Part shown: positions 58,490-64,000 of the stretch, one piece after another | How positions within the stretch are numbered: position 1 is the first letter of the stretch | How the letters are laid out: the number at the start of each line of letters is the position of its first letter | Assembly (NCBI GenBank): GCA_028583405.1 | Contig: CM053253.1 | Location: 9,044,441-9,108,440, forward strand | Source: Pogonophryne albipinna | Taxonomy: Eukaryota > Chordata > Actinopteri > Perciformes > Artedidraconidae | DNA length: 64,000 bases | Direction: 5' to 3' | Translations under genes and position numbers: made by a program | The notes under the pieces: generated by a model | Told to the model about the DNA's origin: nothing | Database searches by the model: none | Seen by the model: the letters and a program-made list of their open reading frames with translations, nothing else

Positions 58490-58685
58490 TTCCTGTTCTA
58501 TAAGGGCGTGGTTTATGACATTGATCCATTTGTAATAACTTCCTTCCACACAGCAACACAAGTAGATCAGAGTGCTGTGCTACACGGAGAGAAGCACTGT
58601 TTATGTTTAGGAATATTCTAGGTGTTATATAGTTGACACGCTATAGAGAAACGGGGTTTTCTTAACCATCTTTTGGAGTTTAGAG
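58490..58685 (+). promoter_or_regulatory. Candidate promoter and untranslated first exon of rab29
   Basis: A splice donor TTTAGAG|GTAAGGG at 58685/58686 would end a non-coding exon. Upstream 58490-58580 contains GGGCGTGGTTT and a short run of balanced composition. The coding exon is preceded by a possible acceptor (TGTCTGACAAAG) just before the ATG. No TATA box at a fixed distance is seen, so confidence is low. Confidence 0.3.
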
Positions 58686-58915
58686 GTAAGGGCATTTCTT
58701 ACTTGGATTTATTAGTTTCAGACAGACTGACAGGTAGTTAAATGTTTAGGTTGAACCAATGCGAAGAAAGGTTCAGAGAAAGCAAAGTCCACTTGTAATA
58801 TAGTCAAGTACTTGTTAGTTACAGAAAAACGACTGTCTCATAAATCCTGTTTCCTGACATGTTGCTGAACTTTGAGCTGTTGGCACATGATAATATTGTC
58901 TGACAAAGGAGAGCT

Positions 58916-61900
58916 ATGAATGAGCACCTGCTTAAAATACTGATTATTGGTGATGGAAATGTTGGGAAATCCTCGTTTTTGCATCGCTACGTCAACGGAC
59001 AGTTCAACAAGACGTACAAGATGACAATGGGAGGTAGGGATGTTTTATTTCATCAGTGTTCTGTAGAAAATGTGACTGTGCAGTATCTCAATGTGGATTT
59101 ATGACAATGGTTTTTTGGTACCTGAATCAGGTTTTCACCTGATAATGGCAATTTGATCTCATGGTTGATTCAAATAGTCTATGTCTATTTAAAGAGAGCA
59201 TTACAGAAAGTAAAAGAAAAGAGCATAAAAGAAGGTGTATTGTGTTCATTGAAGCTTTAAAGGTGACATGTCATGCTTTTCCGGTTATTACCCGTCCCCT
59301 TGTGTGTTATGAAGGTTTTTATGCATGTAAACGGTGTGCAGAGTCAAAACCCTCAAAGTACACCCTGTAGGGAGTAAAACTCTAAAACAGAAAATACCTC
59401 CCCAAAACGCCTCGTTGGAGATACTTCACTGTCCATTTGATTCCGGGTACATCATGATGTCATGTCGTCCCCGGAACGAAATGGACCAATCCGTGGAGCC
59501 GTTACGTTACGTCCGCGGAGCCGTTACGTTAAGCCCCCGCTGATTGGTCCAAATTGACCAATCCACGGACTTCCTCACACACTCAGTGCAGGCAGCTCTG
59601 CTGATTTCTCCTCCCTGGCTGCAGGCTGATAACAGACAGTTGGGATCGCGGCGAAATTCTCTCTGCAGACCCATTCTCACAGCGTTTATCAACCTTTTTC
59701 TTACTCAATATCAAGCCACACTTATTGTTTTTACTTCGGCTGTGACTTTGTGTGTGCTCAGGGTGAGTTTCGCTGTGTTTCGCTGTGTATCGCTAAACAA
59801 GGAAATCACACCTCCACGGAGCTCAGCGCGATTCACAACGTCCCGACTGGTCCCGACCAATCGGAGCACACTGGGCTCACAGGGAGGGGGGGGCAAGAGC
59901 TGCAGCGAGCTGTTTAGTGGAGAGAGTGAATACTGCTGAATACACATACTTTACAGAGATGCTGTATGCGAAACCAATGTGAGTTTGGAAAATTGCACAG
60001 TATAAATCTATTCTAGTAGACCTCAACAATGGAATTATGATCAGTGGAAATGGCCATGACATGGGACCTTTAACACTGGCAAACATGAAACTAAGTGAGT
60101 TCAGGTTATATTAAACCTAAGCAACAAACTAATTGAAGAACAATTTGTGATGACAAGAGGAACACAGGAAGCAAATCCACAAGGGACAACTAGAATGTAT
60201 CCAGGGAATGAACACACTTAGGAAACACCGCAGAACCACAGGACACAACGGGAACATTGACCGGAAATGTTTAAGAGACACAGCTGGAAAGGGCAGGCAA
60301 AAATGAAAAAAGATAAGACTCAAGGAGACTGTTCTACAAAATAAAACAGGGATAAAAAAAATCAAGATTATGAGAAAATGCAAAGAATATACATAAACAA
60401 GGTCTACTCAATAATAATAATAATACATTCATTTAATGTATAAAAGCAGTTCTATATTGTCAATGGATATTCTTGTTTCATACTAAATAAGTGCTTGCTG
60501 ATGTCCTATTGAACAAGGCAAGGTAAAAAAGCTATAATGGCAGCAATTGACAGTAAAAAACAAATAAACATTGTGTTTGTCCTTTTCTTAAAGGTCACCT
60601 AATGCAAAATCCACTTTGTAATGTATTGTATACATAAGTGTCCCCTCTGTGTAAAGAGATTCTGAAAGAAGTCTCAGGAAAAAAAGATTTGCTCACTTTT
60701 TGTCCTGATCCATATTAAAACCTGTCTGAAAAGGAGCTGATCAGATTTTGGCCACTTTATGATGTTATAACGATTGTTTGGCTTGTGTAACCATTAGCCA
60801 ATCAGCAACCAAGGTAAGCTTTCACAGTAAATGATGCTGGCTTACTGGTATGTTTGATATGTGGAGAGAAGTTGTCAAAGGTGCTGCAGCCTTTGGAGGA
60901 AAAACATGGAAGAGGAAGACAGCTGACGATCTTCAGTCATAATTCAATCACCCAACTCTTTTTAGGGTGCAGCTATAGGTTTTATTTGTTTCAAATTGGG
61001 CCCATTTTAATTATATTCATTTTCTTCAAATGTGCAGAGGACCCCCCAAGTGCTGTGTTGATTTATTTTAAAGTAGGCCTGTGTATTTTTTTAATTCTCC
61101 TTATAAGACTTCTTTGTTTATTATTAGAGGTAAACAGTTTTCTATAATGTAATACATAATAAATGCAAAAAAACTGTAGTTTTTGTCTATGATATATAAC
61201 AATATACACAACGTTATAAGCTATCAAGCTATCAAATATGTTTTGCGGCTCAAGACAAAACAAATTGGTGGATAAGGGGGCAAAATGGCGCTTTTGGTCA
61301 AAAAGGTTGCAGACCCCTGATCTAAAGTAACAGACAGAGAATCAGCACTTTTGAAACAGGGCTGAAACAGAGGGGATTATGGGATGCTACAATGATCTGT
61401 TTGGTATTTGGAGTCAAACACTTCAGAGACATGTTTTGTATATATCTGAGATCTATAATATATTGATGAAAAACAGTATAATAGGGGACCTTTAATACTA
61501 TCCATAGTCCAGCATTAATGCACAGCAATAGCAAAAATGGCTTGGTGATTTCCTAAACATATTTTTGAGCTTTGAGTAAATGGTGGATTGGATGGAGGCA
61601 ATTGTTGCCTTCTAATGTGAGATACATTGGTTGCTCTGGTGATTTACTGCTCGACCTCAATATGTTTTCGGTCTTCCCTAATCGGATTCAGCAGAAGGCG
61701 TCAAGGCGATAAATAGATGGTTCGTCGAATCACCTGCCAAATGTTTTTTGAAACGGCCTGCCCTTTTCCAACAGTTTTATATGACGGCTTCTCAGATACC
61801 CACCCCAGCAAAGCCTGTTCACCCTGCTGCCATCTGTTCAATTTACTGATTCTTGCATGTTTTGCATTTTGATAAACAGTTTTACAGAGTATTATCCTGC

Positions 61901-63876
61901 TCCTTTGCTAAGGATTGTTTGAGTAAACTTCTCTCTGAGAGTAAAAGTATTGAATTGGAGAGTTAATCTGAGGGTTTTTAAATCTGTAAAACACACAGAT
62001 TTCTTTCTCCACTTCTGTTTTTTTACTCTTACTTCTCGCTTCTTCTTTTTTCTCTACACAATGTTTTTATTTTTCTCTAGTGGATTATGCTGTGAAGCTG
62101 CTGCACTGGTCAGATAAAGAAAAAGTCAGACTCCAACTGTGGGACATCGCAGGTACAAAACGTTTTTCAGCATACGGATTAGTGGAAAGATGCGTGGGTG
62201 ACTTAATGAACTCTGTGTCTTCCCTCCAGGCCAGGAACGTTTCATATCCATGAACAGGATCTATTATAAGGGTGCGCTGGGCTGTGTGGTGATGTTTGAC
62301 GTCACCAGCTCAGCCAGCTTCCTCAGCTGTCGCCATTGGAAACGGGACCTTGACAACAAGGCCATGCTTCCCAACGGAGAATCCATCCCCTGCATCCTGC
62401 TGGCCAACAAGGTATTTTTTTTATGTCTTAAAGGGTGTAGTATTCACAGGGAAATGGAATATGATTACCTGTTTTGATTAGTGTATATTCACCTGGAACT
62501 AAGAATAGGTGTTTTTGTGTGCCCTTTGTTTTTACACTACCTTAAGGCCACCGTAGTTCTCCGATACGCCTGTAAAACTGTGGTAACGCCGCCACCGACT
62601 GAATTACTTTCCTCACAAAGTAGTGTTATGCTAAGGATGGCCTCTGAGCGATGTGAAGGTCATCAAGGTCATGTTATGTCATGTATCTAATTCATGACAT
62701 TACTTCTTCCCTATCACAAATCCAGCTGTAACAGAAGTAACAATGTCATATCTACATGTGGCAATTTGTTAATGCGGAAAAAATTCAGTTCTGTTATGAA
62801 TTATTGGTGTGACTTTTGAGGTTTAAAGGTTTTGTATTGACCGTATTGTAGAGATCCATGCTGCACACATACAGGTTAAACCATTTCACATCATATTATC
62901 ATAGCAAGATAACCCTGGAAGGGACACATTTTATTTTTAATAAACCACAGCTAACACAATACATTAATCATTAATGCACCTCAGCAGGTCAAGCAAGATC
63001 CTGAAACCCTCACCTCACAACAAAATGACTTACTGCCCCTCTCTCTGTCTCTCTCTCTGCAGTGTGACCTCCCTCAGCGGGTCGTGCCCCCAGACAGCAT
63101 CGACAGGTTCAGTAAGGCCAACGGCTTCATTACCTGGATGGAGATTTCGGTCAAAGAGAACAAGAACGTTGGTGAAGCTATGAGGTAACAAAAACAACAA
63201 CAAAATAAACTTAAGAGAGTATGGGGTTCAGATGATGCATTGTACACTGAACTCTTAGAAATAAGGGTTCCAAATAGTTTCTTCCTGTTATGCTGAAGTT
63301 CTACAAACCCATAACCTTTCCTTCTGAAGAACACTTTAAATTTTTGTTAAAATTCATGTTTTTTAGGCCAATTTCTTCAAAGCTTTTGCTAAAGTGTTTA
63401 CATTGACAGATATGACAAAGTGGGAGCAGTAGCCTTTGTGTTCACTCCAACAGGCCAGCACTGAATCGAACATAACAGTGACAAAGCGGTATTCAACCAA
63501 TTCTGTTTAAATAGCTCTCAGGAGTGATGTATTTGATGTTAAAGGTTTGCAAAAGCATTGAATTAGGCAGGATATTTATTTTTTATGAAAGTTACATCAG
63601 CAGAGAAACATGAACACAACTGATGAAGGACTTATGCTTCAATGCATGCTTCTTCAACTGTATGTGAACCCTAACGTGAAAAGGGATTGATTTAGTTGGA
63701 AACCTTGATGATTCATGATATTCCTATAAATCAGTAAATCAGTGTTGTGTTTCAGGAGATTGGTGCAGGACATTTTGTCTGTGGAATCCAGTCTTGATTC
63801 ACTACAACCCAAACTTCAAGAAATCGTTAATCCTCAACTGGACTTGGTGTGCGACGGAGGAGCAGGATGCTGCTGA
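58916..63876 (+). CDS. rab29: Rab29 (Rab7L1) small GTPase, five coding exons
   Basis: Exons 58916-59033, 62081-62152, 62230-62411, 63063-63184 and 63756-63876 sum to 615 nt: 204 residues plus stop. All junctions have GT-AG and matching phases (1, 1, 0, 2). GTPase motifs: P-loop GDGNVGKS (12-19), switch I Thr37, DIAGQ (61-65, with catalytic Gln65), NKCD (123-126) and SVK (153-155). The C-terminal Cys-Cys is the geranylgeranylation site for membrane anchoring. LHWSDKEKVRLQLWDIAG, LPNGESIPCILLANKCDL and IDRFSK-NGF...SVKENKNVGEAM place it with Rab29 rather than Rab32/38. Rab29 acts at the trans-Golgi and lysosomes and, in mammals, recruits LRRK2. P-loop Ser19 replaces the Thr of the human protein and should be compatible with function. 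Intron 1 (3 kb) carries two transposon insertions. Confidence 0.93.
59261..60069. mobile_element. 0.8-kb TTAA-flanked non-autonomous transposon, copy B, in rab29 intron 1
   Basis: Same termini as copy A at 15484-16275, with TTAA at 59257-59260 and 60070-60073. It differs by a few substitutions and short indels, e.g. an extra GGTCCCGACC near 59850. It lies in the same orientation as rab29. Its internal frames are not genes. Confidence 0.88.
60592..61491. mobile_element. Reverse copy of the 520-bp TTAA MITE, split by a hAT fragment
   Basis: Starts AGGTCACCTAATGCAAAATCC after TTAA (60588-60591) and ends ATAGGGGACCT before TTAA (61492-61495). Halves 60592-60816 and 61321-61491 align to 54825-55344 in reverse; about 500 foreign bases lie between. 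Confidence 0.75.
60817..61320 (-). mobile_element. hAT-like fragment inserted in the MITE
   Basis: Its right end, read in reverse, is TCAGGGGTCTGCAACCTTTTTGACC, a hAT terminus. The left end has no recognisable TIR, and about 100 bp of the host MITE are missing, suggesting deletion at that junction. Confidence 0.6.
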
Positions 63877-64000
63877 AACACAATCAAAAGGACAAGCAAA
63901 CAGCCGGGACCCAATCATATACTCACGTTGTTTCAGGGGGCACTGAACAATGCACTTAACTGAGAGAGGCTGTCTGCAAATAGAAGATGACAGTGGAAGC
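63877..64000 (+). other. Start of the rab29 3' UTR
   Basis: Sequence immediately downstream of the rab29 stop codon with no further coding frame. No poly-A signal appears before the window ends. Confidence 0.6.

Overview
The window is genomic DNA of a ray-finned fish. The introns, the microsatellites and the repeat repertoire (L2/CR1-group LINEs, Tc1, hAT, TTAA-type MITEs, a V-SINE-like SINE) point to a teleost, probably a percomorph. There is no operon structure, phage or CRISPR array. Only two host genes can be supported, both in the last 13 kb. The first 50 kb is AT-rich, gene-poor DNA packed with transposons nested inside each other.

Host genes. (1) tmem81 is on the minus strand (51256-55645). 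It has five coding exons whose phases all close, giving 256 residues: a signal peptide, a Cys-rich segment, one Ig-like domain and a transmembrane helix. The helix lies on a tiny last exon 1.7 kb downstream of the previous one. TMEM81 is a sperm-membrane partner of IZUMO1 and SPACA6 in fertilisation. (2) rab29 (rab7l1) is on the plus strand (58916-63876). It has five coding exons, 204 residues, all GTPase motifs and a C-terminal Cys-Cys. The two genes are divergent with about 3.3 kb between their start codons. Both human orthologues lie at 1q32.1, so the linkage looks ancient.

Mobile DNA from left to right. 1-5.8 kb: a LINE endonuclease fragment cut by a hAT remnant, then a TIR element and an internally deleted hAT transposase gene. 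11.0-12.9 kb: a fold-back hAT element with a perfect 8-bp target duplication and a retroposon tail inside it. 15.5-16.3 kb: a 0.8-kb TTAA element with a near-identical copy at 59.3-60.1 kb. 18.2-25.4 kb: the most unusual region. Outer hAT-like termini (CAGAGATG, 7 of 8 bp target duplication) enclose a second element with CACTG...CAGTG termini, TA flanks and repeated TTAAGT/ACTTAA subterminal motifs. That inner element carries a spliced four-exon passenger gene and a duplicated candidate first exon. 34.1-40.9 kb: a 6.8-kb hAT element with perfect 8-bp duplication and 300-bp inverted subterminal arms. Inside it lie an LTR/ORF unit, a CR1/L2-group LINE fragment and a Tc1 element with an uninterrupted DD34E transposase. 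47.4-49.6 kb: a 5'-truncated L2 LINE with open reverse transcriptase and perfect target duplication. Smaller MITEs, a SINE and microsatellites fill the gaps.

The single-copy remainder shows no exons I can support. A few stretches have the even, AT-rich, repeat-free look of conserved non-coding elements, but that is only a guess without an alignment. Element superfamilies are assigned from termini, target duplications and recognisable protein motifs. Family names come from memory and were not searched.
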